NCBI RefSeq assembly: GCF_000002875.2
Contig: NC_009400.2
Location: forward strand, 441,574 to 505,573
Direction: 5' to 3'
DNA: 64,000 nucleotides
Origin: Leishmania infantum JPCM5
Taxonomy: Eukaryota > Euglenozoa > Kinetoplastea > Trypanosomatida > Trypanosomatidae
Program-made: the position numbers and the translations under genes
Part shown: one piece after another, positions 8,773-18,566 of the stretch
Layout of the letters: every line of letters starts with the position of its first letter
How positions within the stretch are numbered: position 1 is the first letter of the stretch
Notes under the pieces: generated by a model
Told to the model about the DNA's origin: nothing
What the model saw: only the letters and a program-made list of their open reading frames with translations
Database searches by the model: none

Positions 8773-9733
8773 TCAAACCATCGGCCGTTCCCACGAGGTC
8801 GTCTTGGTGGCGTGGTTGATGTAGAAGGTGCGACCAGTGCCGGGATCGACACGCGCCTCCCACGGTGGCGGCAGCGCAACCGCCCCACTCTGCATCGGCG
8901 ATGGCGCGTTCGGCGGTGTCGGTGGTGGGGGCGCCTGTACCGCCGGCTTTGGCCTGGTCCAGCTCGTCTGCCGCGTCTTGTCATTGACGTAGAAGGTGCG
9001 GCCGGTGGCAGGGTCGACGCACGGCACCCAGTCGCCGTCACCGCAAGCCTCAACGTTTCCGCTAGACGGCCGCACCGCGGGCAGCGGTGTGGGCGCCACT
9101 GCCGGCCGCTCCCAAGACGTCGTCTTGGTTTCGTGGTTGATGTAGAAGGTCCGACCCGTGCGAGGGTCCACGCGGGCCTCCCACATCGCCGGCAGCGCCA
9201 TCGCGCCACCGCCACTGGCATGGGAGCTGACGTTCGCGACGCTTGGCGGGGCCGCGACGCTCGGCTGTGGACGCTCCCACGTCGTCGTCTTCGATTTGTG
9301 GTCAACGTAAAAGGTGCGCCTGGTCTGCGGGTCCGTGCGCTCCTCCCAGCCGTCCGGTAGCGCACTGTTCAGCTGCGGCTGCAGTTGCGCCGCGCGCCAC
9401 GCCTGCACCTGTTCCTCCAGCTCCAACTGCTTCTGTGGCCCCAGCGGGTGCTGCCACGTCGAACGCGTCCGCCCTGTGGTGTCCGTGTACGCGTAGTAGT
9501 GACGCTGCCGCGCTGCATCGTAGACGAGGGCCCACTCGACTGGCAGGGTAGTGGACACCATCGGCTCACCAAGAGACGCCGCCACGCCCGCGACACCGTT
9601 GGCGGTAGAGAGGGGTGATGTGCTCAACGGTGGCGGCATCGCTGATGGCGGTGAGGCGTGCTGCACCACCACCGGTGGGGACGTGGTGGTAGTGACGGTG
9701 TGCAGCGGGCCTGTCTCAAAGAATGAGGGCGCA

Positions 9734-9764
<31 letters not shown>

Positions 9765-10704
9765 CTGCAGAGGCGGTGAAGGGCAGTGCCGGCACGCTCG
9801 CCTGGTCCTTGTCGGCGATGCCGCTGGAGGAAGCGTTGCTGCTACTTTGAGAGGTTGCCGCCGCCGGCTGTGGCCCGTTGGGTGGCGCAAACAATTCAGG
9901 CACCCTGGGCGCCGGAGGTGGGGCCACAGCGGCGGCTGTCGATGCTTTCGGCATCACGACCGTTGCACCGGTGCCGGTGGTCGGCTTCTGCTGCTGCAGG
10001 CGCATCTGAAGCGCCTTTAGCTCTGTCAGCGCGGAGACGGACAGGTTGCCCTTCTCCTGCTGCTGCACCAGCGCCAAGGCAGCGACAGCGGCCTCTGTGC
10101 TAGGCAGAAACGTGACGCCGTCGTGCTTCGCCATTGTCGCCACGCCGCCTGTTGTGCCGTACCGCGCTGACGCGTAGCCGAGCAGTTCCTCGGCCACCTC
10201 ATCGCCCTCGTACACGGCAAACACAATCTCGCCACTCTCCCGCGAAGCGATCAGCTCCATCGCCGTGGAGAGGTATGCGTTGGGCGTTACAAGACAGAAG
10301 GCAAGCGCCCCGTGGCCATGTGGGGCGACAGCGCTGTTACCGCCGCTGAAGCCGCCTCCTCCGGTGGGCAGCAGCGACAACTGCAGCAGCTTCGTGCACA
10401 ACGCGGCGTCAACCGGGGTGCCGGGGCGGCCGTGGATGCTCTCCAGCACGTGCGTCTGGAAGCGCAGGCGACGCAGGGTGGAGATGACGAACATGCGCGG
10501 CCCCTCCTCGAGCCCTTTAATGAGCGCAGAGGAGAAGAAGATTATACGGGAGACAAGGGCCGTCACTGCGGTGTCGGCACCAACTGGCTGCAGCAGCTGT
10601 TGCTCAATCGCCGTCATGAGCCGCTCCACCGCCGCCTTCACTTCCTCCTCCGAGGTGGGCCGGAAGCCGCTGAGTAAATAGTCGCCATCAACAAGAAGGT
10701 GCAT
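8773..10704 (-). CDS. Five-WW-domain protein with possible NYN/PIN-like N-terminus, 643 aa
   Basis: Five WW repeats fill the C-terminal part, at about residues 386-415, 448-478, 501-533, 558-585 and 613-643. Most have the form W-x-x-x-x-D-x-x-T-x-R-T-F-Y-h-N/D ending in T-T-S/T-W-E-R-P. The last one runs to the C-terminus. WW domains bind proline-rich or phospho-Ser/Pro ligands. The N-terminal part of about 225 residues begins LLVDGDYLL and contains GTPVDAALCTKLLQL and a later strand-helix segment around LVTPNAYLSTAMELI. The order resembles NYN/PIN-like nuclease folds, but some expected Asp residues are not evident, so catalytic activity is uncertain. The middle is Ala/Gln/Pro-rich. The frame opens 24 codons earlier at a GTG; ATG 10704 starts the structured part. 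It is the last minus-strand gene before the strand switch. Confidence 0.8.
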
Positions 10705-11873
10705 GGTGCTGGTGATCACGATGAGCCACGCTGATCTACAGGGGAACGCAACGGCAGACGCAGTAGGGGACAGCACTCAGTGCTGCGATGACGGTGAGGT
10801 TCGACGATGCGCGTGAAACGGTGAAGAGAAAAGCAGTGCGCCGATGAAGGCAGAGAGAGAGAGGTGGGGGGGTGGGAGGGGGGAAAGACGCGATGCGAGC
10901 ACGAATCTGTGGCGTCTGCGCGTGGGTGGACCAGCAACGACAGGGCACAGAGCAAACCATAAGAGGGATGGAGAGTGTGTGCGTGCGCTGGTGATGGTGG
11001 TGGTGATCGAGGGAGAGCAAGAGGCGGGGCAGAACATGCAACACAAACGCTAGTAGCAACGACGCAACAGAAACCGAAAAGGAAGGGGAGGGGAGGCGAA
11101 GCGAAAGAGGCGAGATATACCCGTCAATACCTTGCCGGTAGAGAGGGATGGCGTATGTGTGTGTGTGTGTATGTATGGAGAGGGGGTGGGGGAGGGGTAT
11201 GTGTGTGCTCTGCGTCGCAGCACTGTCGCAGCAGGCGAGTTGGTGGGTCGGTGGTGGTGGATGGGATGATCGCAGGGGACTGGGTGCCGTGCTGCTGCTA
11301 CTGCAAGTGAAAGAGAATACAGAGAGAGGGGGTGGGGATGCTTTTACGTTGGAAAGGACCTTCGAGCCACATGCTTGTGCCGTCAGGACCGTAAAGGACG
11401 AGGGCGAGCCAGCGAGGGGGTGGGGGAGGTGACAAATTCGGTGAAGCCGCGGATGAGAGCGGCACAAAGTCATGAACGCCTGCAAAGGAACAGGAAAGGC
11501 GCGCACACACGCACGCACACAGATCGGCCTGATGAGGGTGGTGGTGACGGACAAGAAGCACGCGACTGCTCGCACTCCCGTCATACCCTCCCAAACCGTG
11601 TGGGTGTGCGCGCCACGCCTTGACTGCCGCGCAACCGCCTGCGGGGGAGAGGGGCTGTTTCGAGTGTCGTATACAGAAGCAAAGTACGTACACACGACTC
11701 TGCGCGCTTCTCAGCAACGCATATGAACGCTCCGCATGAAGTTGGGCAGCGCTACACTTGCCTCTTCCGCCTCTCACTGGCCAGATCCACCACAAGCCAA
11801 CGGTGTGGTGAGGCAGTGCAGGAGCACGAGGAACCGTTTCTGCTGTTGCCGCGTCGTTCTGGGGTCGTCGCAG
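10705..11873. other. Intergenic region
   Basis: About 1.2 kb between two minus-strand genes. It is pyrimidine-rich on the minus strand with CA/GT runs. A 319-codon minus-strand open frame overlaps it, but its Ser/Pro/His/Leu composition and CA-derived His-Thr repeats show it is UTR. No gene seen. Confidence 0.6.
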
Positions 11874-12227
11874 CTACGCGTCCGAGTCCATTTCGCTCTC
11901 GAAGTCGTCGCTTTCGGAGTCGGCGCGGGCGCGTTTTCGCTCACTGCCGGCGGTCACTTCAACGGCGGTTGTCTTGAAGGGGTCCAGCCACAACTGCACC
12001 TCTTCCTCCACTGACTTTGCATACTTCTCGTTGATGAACAACATCTGCGCCGCCGGCGACGAGGCTGCGCTGGTGTTTTGGAAGAACACGGACACACTCC
12101 CTCGATTGGCGTCGGAGTTGCTGATCCGCAGCAGCATCTCAAGCGCGGACGGATCGCGGCACGTCACAGTTGCCCCGCGCTCCGCCTCCACACCCGTGAG
12201 CAATGCCTTCAACTGCACATCCGCCAT
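11874..12227 (-). CDS. Small protein with basic/acidic tail, unknown function, 117 aa
   Basis: The protein starts MADVQLKALLTGVEAERG and has a mixed alpha/beta-looking core (LEMLLRISNSD, VSVFFQNTSA, QMLFINEKYAKSVEEEVQLWL). It then ends in a nuclear-signal-like KRAR followed by an Asp/Glu/Ser-rich tail. No family recognised; the tail suggests a nuclear or chromatin-linked protein, which is only inference. The open frame continues 136 codons upstream, but that part lies in UTR and in the dispersed repeat, and ATG 12227 begins the gene-like composition. It lies downstream of a repeat-bearing intergenic region. Confidence 0.75.
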   Translation of the reverse strand: MADVQLKALLTGVEAERGATVTCRDPSALEMLLRISNSDANRGSVSVFFQNTSAASSPAAQMLFINEKYAKSVEEEVQLWLDPFKTTAVEVTAGSERKRARADSESDDFESEMDSDA

Positions 12228-13188
12228 GGCGCATGGGCACACTGGAAAGGTGGAGAACGGAAGTCGACGTGTGGTATGAGTGCTGTGTGTCGTAAGTTGA
12301 GAGAGAAGAAATGGGGATAAAGCGGTGATGGCGGCGGCGGAGGAGGGGGCGTCGGGCGGGGCCGTAGGACTCGCAGCACCTCTCCGCTGCGCTCCCATCG
12401 TTTCCAAGAGCCCATTCCATATGTGAGGTACTTTCCAACGCGTCCAGTCCGCGGCCGTGCAGCATCCGTCACACGCCCCCGCCATCCAGTGCGAGGCAGC
12501 CGCCAGACACGCGCGGTACAGCAGTGCGCCGAATCCGTCACCGCAGCAGCGCCCCTGCCGCAAGCTCTGCCCACTCCATGCTCCTCGGGCTTCCCCCCAC
12601 CCTACCAGCAGGGCAGTCAGGGCTGGGGGTGGCATACACCTGAGTCACGCCGACACCCCGCCCATGATGTGGACGGCGCCAACGTGTGTGTCGTCGCAGG
12701 TCGCTCCGAAACAGAACAGAACGAACGCTGCGGAAGGAAGACGAGGGTTTGCCTTCTTCCACTCGCGTATAACCCGTACACGCCACACGCACGCTGTTGG
12801 ACTCGCATGAAGCGCCTACATCGCCAGCGACCCCCTTCTGACCACAAGGGGAGACGGAGAGAGAGAGACAGATGCGTGTGTGTGCTGCGCGCCTCTCTCC
12901 AGATCACAGCAACGAGAGAGCGTCGCGCCCCGCGGCGATGACGGCACAGCGAGAAAGGCACATCGTCGACCGAGAGACCGAGAAAGAGAAGGCGTCGCCG
13001 AGACGCCACGGCTATGTACACAGAGGAAAGTAAACACATTACGGAAGAAGGAAGCACGTCGGCGAGAGAAGACTTCGGAAGCCGCACGGCTCAAGGATGC
13101 CGTGCGTGTATGCGGACGCGCATGAGAAGGAGGTTGAGGACGCTGAACGGTGGGCAACAGAGTTGTTGCTGCACGTGCCATCGCCAGA
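12228..13188. other. Intergenic region carrying a SIDER-like fragment
   Basis: 3' UTR of the coiled-coil gene and 5' region of the 117-aa gene. The left part holds a dispersed repeat (12358-12709). The remainder is GA-rich on the plus strand (T/C-rich on the minus strand) with no gene. Confidence 0.65.
12358..12709. mobile_element. SIDER-like dispersed element, copy 1 (truncated)
   Basis: From 12367 to 12709 this matches 14978-15320 with no length difference and three base changes found by eye. The match stops abruptly after TCGCTCCGA at 12709, where copies 2 and 3 continue. It lies in the presumed 3' UTR of the minus-strand gene at 13189-14184. Its size, dispersion and 3'-UTR position fit Leishmania SIDER retroposons; the family name is inferred, not confirmed. 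Confidence 0.7.
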
Positions 13189-14184
13189 TCAGCCTTCCTC
13201 CACGCGTTGGTTGAGAAGCTCTTGCCGGGCGGAGGCGAGGTAGCTTCGGATCTCATCCGCCTGCATCTTCTTGAAGCTCAGCGCCTGGTCCTGGCACAGC
13301 CACGAGCGATGCAGAGCCTCGTCAGCGATCATGTCACGCGTGACCTCGGGTTGCAGTTCAAAACGCCTTGCCTCATACTTCAGCTGACAGAGACGCGCGT
13401 GGCGGTACTCCTTCGCCATCGCCGCCACAAGGCTACCGGCATACAGTCGCTGCAGCCGCTCCACCTCCATCCGGTCATCCCGCTCACTTTCCTCCAGCAA
13501 GAAGATCTGGTAGAGCTGCCGTTGGATGTGCGCAAAGTATGCCAGGCGCATCACTCGATCCTCCTTTTCCGCCGCGGCGGCTTCCTGCGTCTCGCGCATC
13601 ACCTGCCGCCGCCGCGCCGCAATCCAGTGTTGCCCTTCGGAGTTTTCAATCTGCTTGCGGCACCGGGGCTCCTCGGCGAAGGCCAAAGAGCGGCGGTGCA
13701 GCACCTCCAGCACCTGCATCACGTCGTGGAGAAAGTGATGGTAATCTTTTTGTATGCCCCAACGCCACAGCGCCTCCTCCTCCATCAAGCTAAGGGTGTT
13801 CGCGTCGCGGAGGGCCGCCATGGCGGGGAACAATGTCTTTTCCTCACCCAACACCATCTGTATCAGCTCTTCCTGCTCATGGCGCACGAGCTGCTGCCGA
13901 AGCTCGCGCTCCCACATGGCCAGCTCGCATATCAGCTGCTCGTACTTGGTCGTTGGCGTTGTGAGCTGTTGGGCAGCGGCGGCGGTTTCGTCGGCGGAGA
14001 GACGACAGTGGAAAGAGTGACAGAGGCATGCAAAACAGCCGCTACCATCTCTTGTGCCTGTATCCGTGCTCCCTGCAGTGGCGCTGCCGTCGCCGCTGTG
14101 AGGTGACTTGTCCGGCACAACACAAGTGCCGGCGCTTTTCAGGTTGTGGCTGAACGCCTCTCTGCCTTCCCGTGCGCACAGCAT
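13189..14184 (-). CDS. Coiled-coil protein, unknown function, 331 aa
   Basis: From about residue 75 the protein is almost entirely charged helix, with long Glu/Arg/Gln-rich heptad-like stretches such as WERELRQQLVRHEQEELIQM and RRRQVMRETQEAAAAEKEDR. Trp and His are unusually frequent within the helices. The N-terminal 70 residues are Ser/Gly/Thr-rich and include three nearby Cys (CFACLCHSFHC, about residues 52-62). No TM or catalytic motif is seen. Such proteins in trypanosomatids are often cytoskeletal or flagellar, but nothing here proves it. The open frame runs to ATG 14574, but those 130 codons are low-complexity UTR-like, so ATG 14184 was chosen. Confidence 0.72.
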   Translation of the reverse strand: MLCAREGREAFSHNLKSAGTCVVPDKSPHSGDGSATAGSTDTGTRDGSGCFACLCHSFHCRLSADETAAAAQQLTTPTTKYEQLICELAMWERELRQQLVRHEQEELIQMVLGEEKTLFPAMAALRDANTLSLMEEEALWRWGIQKDYHHFLHDVMQVLEVLHRRSLAFAEEPRCRKQIENSEGQHWIAARRRQVMRETQEAAAAEKEDRVMRLAYFAHIQRQLYQIFLLEESERDDRMEVERLQRLYAGSLVAAMAKEYRHARLCQLKYEARRFELQPEVTRDMIADEALHRSWLCQDQALSFKKMQADEIRSYLASARQELLNQRVEEG

Positions 14185-16004
14185 CGAGGGCAAGGTCGGC
14201 GACGCCGTGTCAAGGACTGCCGGGGAGCTGTGGCCCTGTGATTGCTGCGGCGAGACGCATAGCACCGCCCAGCCGATCTGAGCACGTCTGTGTGCTCGAG
14301 GGATGATGGTGGGAGGGGCGTGACCAACGAATAGAACGAGGGCGAAGTCAGCAAAACAAGAACGGCGCTGCGACGCACAGACGGTGCCGACGCACGAATG
14401 GGCGGCGTGCGTGTGTGCGTGTAGCGGAGGAGCCGATCTGACGTGCAGAGGAGCACACAGGCACGGCACAGAGAGTCGGAGCGGGAGAGAGGACGGGAGG
14501 GGTGAAGGCGAGATGTGTTGAGAAGAGGACGAGAGGAGGACGCTGAAGAGCGACTGAGGCGGGCACGGGTGCATAGAGTTTGCTTCGCTTGCCCCTCTCC
14601 CCTTCCCTCATTGCTAGGGAGGCCGCCACCCTCTCTCAGCTCTTTCACTGTGGCTGCTGCGCAGGTGGCCCGTGCTCCAGCGGCGGAGTCGCAGCCGGGA
14701 AAAAGCGCACCCCATCACGACTTAAGACAGGGCACGTCTGCAGGCAGAGAGAGAGGCGAAGGAGCTCCCCCATGATGGGCGTTTACCGTGGTGGGAGAGA
14801 GGAAAGGATGTCTCAGCGGAGGGCACCTCATCGTGGGGCCAGATGAGCACCGCTACAACGCGGAGGTGGGTTTGGATATGCAACCCCGTGGGAAGTCCTG
14901 CACGACGAGTGTAGAGGGGGTGACGGACCCGGCAACGACCTTCTTCCAGGTGCTTCTTCCCATGCACCGGGGCCGCTGGACTCGCAGCACCTCTCCGCTG
15001 CGCTCCCATCGTTTCCAAGAGCCCATTCCATATGTGAGGTACTTTCCAACGCGTCCAGTCCGCGGCCGTGCAGCATCCGTCACACGCCCCCGCCATCCAG
15101 TGCGAGGCAGCCGCCAGACACGCGCGGTACAGCAGTGCGCCGAATCCGTCACCGCAGCAGCGCCCCTGCCGCAAGCTCTGCCCACTCCCTGCTCCTCGGG
15201 CTTCCCCCCACCCCACCAGCAGGGCAGTCAGGGCTGGGGGTGGCATACACCTGAGTCACGCCGACACCCCGCCCATGATGTGGACGGCGCCAACGTGTGC
15301 GTCGTCGCAGGTCGCTCCGACGCAGCGCCCTCCAGGGTCTGGCCGCCGACATCAGCAGGAATACATCGCTCTGACCTCGCCACGCCGTGGGTGCCTGGGC
15401 CCTGCCACTCGTCAGCAGTGGTGCGGCGTTTGCCCGGGAATAGAGGGGCGGGGGGGGTGCTGGCCCGTGTGCGTGTGTATGCGAGAGATACCGCGCACTG
15501 CGGCACCCTCCTCTCCCGTCATCAGAGACGGGGGCACATTGTGAAGAGAGAATAGAAGGGCATATTGCCGATAACAGGCGGGCTGGGCGGTTTTGACAGG
15601 TGCGCGAAGGTTACGAGCGAAGCAGAGTCGATGTCGTTGCATCTCACACACGTACACACACACACACACACATACCGACAGAGTGGGAGAACAAGCGACG
15701 GATGATGCAGCGGGGAAGGAGTGGGGTGTGCGTGAGGCGACATGAAACTGAAACATCGACGCGGATGCGGAGGGGAGAGCGTGAGAAGCGAAGCCCACAT
15801 CAGTCGCTAGGAGTAGTCGCGAAAGAAAAAGGCAGCAGAGGAAAGCAGAAAACCCAGCCGCCGCAGCAGGAGAGAGAAGTATAAAGCGAAGCGGAGGTGG
15901 GGGAGGGCCGGGAAGAAGATGCGTTCTAGCGACTATGACGACCACAATCGCAGTGAAGATATTCCCCACCCCCCTCCACACACACATGCACCCACACGGG
16001 TGTA
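14185..16004. other. Intergenic region carrying the longest SIDER-like copy
   Basis: About 1.8 kb between minus-strand genes. It contains a dispersed repeat (14973-15591), a CA run near 15653-15672 and pyrimidine-rich minus-strand sequence upstream of ATG 14184. Plus-strand open frames across the repeat reflect the repeat sequence and are not considered genes. Confidence 0.65.
14973..15591. mobile_element. SIDER-like dispersed element, copy 2 (longest shared span)
   Basis: The left 343 bases (14978-15320) match copy 1 and the right 485 bases (15107-15591) match copy 3 (57256-57740) with equal lengths. I found one substitution against copy 3 (15189) and three against copy 1. All copies share the same orientation relative to the minus-strand transcription unit. 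The length of about 620 bp and location in the presumed 3' UTR of the gene ending at 16005 fit SIDER2-type retroposons, which destabilise mRNAs in Leishmania. Identification as SIDER is inference, and true element ends may lie beyond the shared part. Confidence 0.75.
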
Positions 16005-17465
16005 TCAGAGATATTTTCGCACTTGCACATCCACGATTGCGGCGAGGTGGGCTAGTAGCGCCATGTTGCTCATCGCCATCGGCTGTTCCTTCCCGGCGAC
16101 AGACGCGGGTGGCGGCTGTACTGCTGCTGCAGCAGACTCGCCTCGAGGCCTCTTCAAGGCGCGTTCCGTGTCGTCGCGGTGCGCGTCTACGACGCGACAG
16201 TACTGCTTAACTTCGAGAACAGTATCGCGCACTTCTGCCACCTCCGCGAGGAAGAGACGGAGGTCGGCACGCAGGGCGACTGACGTGGCTGCAGATGCCA
16301 TACACGACACAAGCGAAGGCAGCAGCGGCTCCGTGGATTGCCGGCGCTCGGAGCCTGTCCGCGGTGATGCTTCTGCTGCCGCGGCTACCAGGTACGAGAG
16401 GACACGTATTAGAGAGGCGCAGAGTGCGTTCCACGACTCACTGACGACGCTGCCATCGCTACACCGTAGACTGCCCCCATCCTGCGGCCGTGACCTCTTC
16501 GTCCCGATCGTCTCCGCCGCTTCATTTTCGATCACTGCCGGCGTTGGCACCGCTCTGAGCGGCCGTCGGTTGTCGTCGGCGCCGGCGCTGCTGGAACGGT
16601 GTCCTTCGATTCGTGCCGACCGCATGTGCGCTTCGCGCATGTGTCTGTCGGGTCTCCATAGCAACATTGCCTCCGCACACTCCTTGGTCAGCCTCATGAG
16701 CCAGAGCAGGAGGAGACTGAAGTTGTCCGCGTCAACGGAGCCGAGGAGGAGTCGGTGGGTGACCGGCAGTGGGCACGCCGCGTCCAGCACGCGGTACCGT
16801 ATGAGTTGCGCAGGGGTAGGGAGCTGCAATGGAGGTGGAGAAGTTGGAGGTGCGTGCGGAACGTGTCCCGCCTCGCCGATGATCCGCGGCACTGGCACCG
16901 CAATGCTCGTTGGGAAGGACCACGGGGGAGGGTGCTGATCAGAGCACTCGTTGACCCTACGGGGGTCGTACGAGGAGGCGTGCACCTCACGCCGGGAGGC
17001 GTCGCGCCCGCCCTGTCTCATCGTCTCGGCTGCACTGGCGCTCTCATCAGTTCCCTTCTCGCTGTTGCTGCCAAAGTCTGACGGGGCTGTGGTGGCTGCC
17101 CACAGCTGCAGCAGCTCCCCCAGTGAGTAGAAGACCATGCCCGAGTGCAGCTTCAACAGTGATGACGCCGATGGCAGGGCAAACTCGCCTGTGTTGGCAT
17201 CAGAGCCCGCCGACCCTTCTGAGATGGGCGAGCGACCGGCAACCAGGAGAGCGTTGTCTGTTGTCGCCGCGGCGGCGGCGGCTGCGCCTTCACGCCACCA
17301 CGAGAACATACCAGCTGCAGCTTCCGCGAGGCACTGCAGCAGGCGACACTGCTCCTTGAGTCGCTGCTGCAGTTGCAGCTCTTCTCGGTAAACTCGCATG
17401 AGCTCTTGCTGCTGTGCGACGTGTGACATCGGAGCTGGTGGGGACGGAGGCAGAGGAAAGCTCAT
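16005..17465 (-). CDS. Protein of unknown function with N-terminal coiled coil, 486 aa
   Basis: After a Pro-rich start (MSFPLPPSPPAPMSH) comes a Gln/Glu/Leu helix (QQQELMRVYREELQLQQRLKEQCRLLQ, given by key residues 16-42), then Ser/Ala-rich linkers. Helical blocks follow near the middle (LLLLWLMRLTKECAEAMLLW) and toward the C-terminus (LRLFLAEVAEVRDTVLEVKQ), and the last 20 residues are Leu/Ala-rich. A basic KRPRGES and KRSRPQDGG suggest nuclear signals. No family recognised. The frame opens 113 codons further up, but that segment includes CA-repeat-derived His-Thr runs, so ATG 17465 is preferred; a second Met lies 12 codons in. Confidence 0.72.
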   Translation of the reverse strand: MSFPLPPSPPAPMSHVAQQQELMRVYREELQLQQRLKEQCRLLQCLAEAAAGMFSWWREGAAAAAAATTDNALLVAGRSPISEGSAGSDANTGEFALPSASSLLKLHSGMVFYSLGELLQLWAATTAPSDFGSNSEKGTDESASAAETMRQGGRDASRREVHASSYDPRRVNECSDQHPPPWSFPTSIAVPVPRIIGEAGHVPHAPPTSPPPLQLPTPAQLIRYRVLDAACPLPVTHRLLLGSVDADNFSLLLLWLMRLTKECAEAMLLWRPDRHMREAHMRSARIEGHRSSSAGADDNRRPLRAVPTPAVIENEAAETIGTKRSRPQDGGSLRCSDGSVVSESWNALCASLIRVLSYLVAAAAEASPRTGSERRQSTEPLLPSLVSCMASAATSVALRADLRLFLAEVAEVRDTVLEVKQYCRVVDAHRDDTERALKRPRGESAAAAVQPPPASVAGKEQPMAMSNMALLAHLAAIVDVQVRKYL

Positions 17466-18410
17466 GTGATGATAGAGGAGGTGTGTATGTATACATGTAT
17501 ATGTGTGTGTGTGTGTGTGCGTGTGCGCGGTAGGGGAGGGGAGCAGAGGTGTGTCAAGGAAGCCGTTCAGCAGACACACGAGACCACGGAGGAGGCAGAT
17601 GCTGGCAGGAGTAAGCAGAAGCCAAGTCATGAGGACGCGAGACCCCACGACCCACGCCAACAGGCACGCCCACGACCTCTCGGACGAAAGTTTTTTTTTT
17701 GGTGAGGGGAGTGAGTGGGCGAGCAGAGAGGGGTAAGAGCAGCCGCCGACGACAGCAACGGGTGCGCCGCCACCCAGGAAGGTGCGCAACAAAGAGGAGT
17801 GCATGGGAAGACATCATGCCGATCCTGTGTGCGGGAAGCGGCCACTGTGTGCGTGTGTGTGGGCGGGCGGGCGGGCTAGCCGCGTTACCTTTTCCTGACC
17901 TTTCCGAAAAGAAGATGAAGCGAAGAAACGAGAGAAAGAGGGAGCGCACGCGGGTGACTGCTCGCGTTAGCTCTGCCCATGAAAGGCGTGATGGCTGGGA
18001 TCTCGCCTCATATGTGCCTGAGGAACAACGACAAGAGTGCGCGCAAGGAAAGGGAGAGCGAAGGCGGCAACCAACTCCCACACCGGTACACCGAAACAGA
18101 CACCGATCCGCTGACACGCACACGACTGCACACGTGCAACGACGCAACCACGCACACCGAGTCCATCTACCAACCGCGTGCCAGCTGCCACCCCGAAATC
18201 GCGGCGGTTGTGCTACGCGTCTACTCCCTTCTTCTGCAGCTTCCCTTCATCAATTCAGTCCGCCCGCCTGCGTGCGCAGACGGAGGTCGGGGGCGACGAT
18301 GTAAAGCACAGAGTGAGAGAGAGGGGGGGGGGGCATATACACACGCACGTACATGTGAGTAGAAGTGAGCGGGATGTCAGTGGGAATAAAAAGAGAGTCG
18401 TCAGTCGGTC
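17466..18410. other. Intergenic region
   Basis: GT microsatellite near 17497-17520, a T10 run near 17691-17700, and pyrimidine-rich minus-strand sequence. No gene is supported; open frames on both strands are UTR translations. Confidence 0.6.
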
Positions 18411-18566
18411 TTAGTAGTTTAGCTTCGTGCGGCGCCAGTGGCGGCGCTTCTCGTTCCACTTGATGCGGTTGCCCGTGCGAAGGCGAATCCAGTACGGCAC
18501 CGGCTTGTTCTGGTTCATCTTCTTCGCGTACTTCTTCTTCACAGCAAGGGGCTTGAAGCGGCCCAT
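18411..18566 (-). CDS. RPL39: 60S ribosomal protein L39e, 51 aa
   Basis: The 51-residue product starts [20 protein letters not shown] and ends [12 protein letters not shown]. Length and composition match eukaryotic L39e, a small basic protein that lines the peptide exit tunnel of the large cytosolic ribosomal subunit. The internal blocks [22 protein letters not shown] are diagnostic. It is too short for ordinary gene-length cut-offs and easily missed. ATG 18566 and TAA 18413-18411 are both clear, and the gene stands alone between long UTRs. Confidence 0.97.

Noticed and set aside
10736..11695. Minus-strand open frame of 319 codons between the WW gene and the 117-aa gene
   Set aside because: Composition is driven by CT and CA repeats (His-Thr, Ser-Pro, Leu runs), no fold is seen, and it overlaps the start of the WW gene.
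14788..15555. Plus-strand open frame of 255 codons across SIDER-like copy 2, partly conserved in copy 3 (57180-57704)
   Set aside because: The shared protein sequence only reflects near-identical DNA. The frame changes partner at the element edges, and it runs against the transcription direction of the region.
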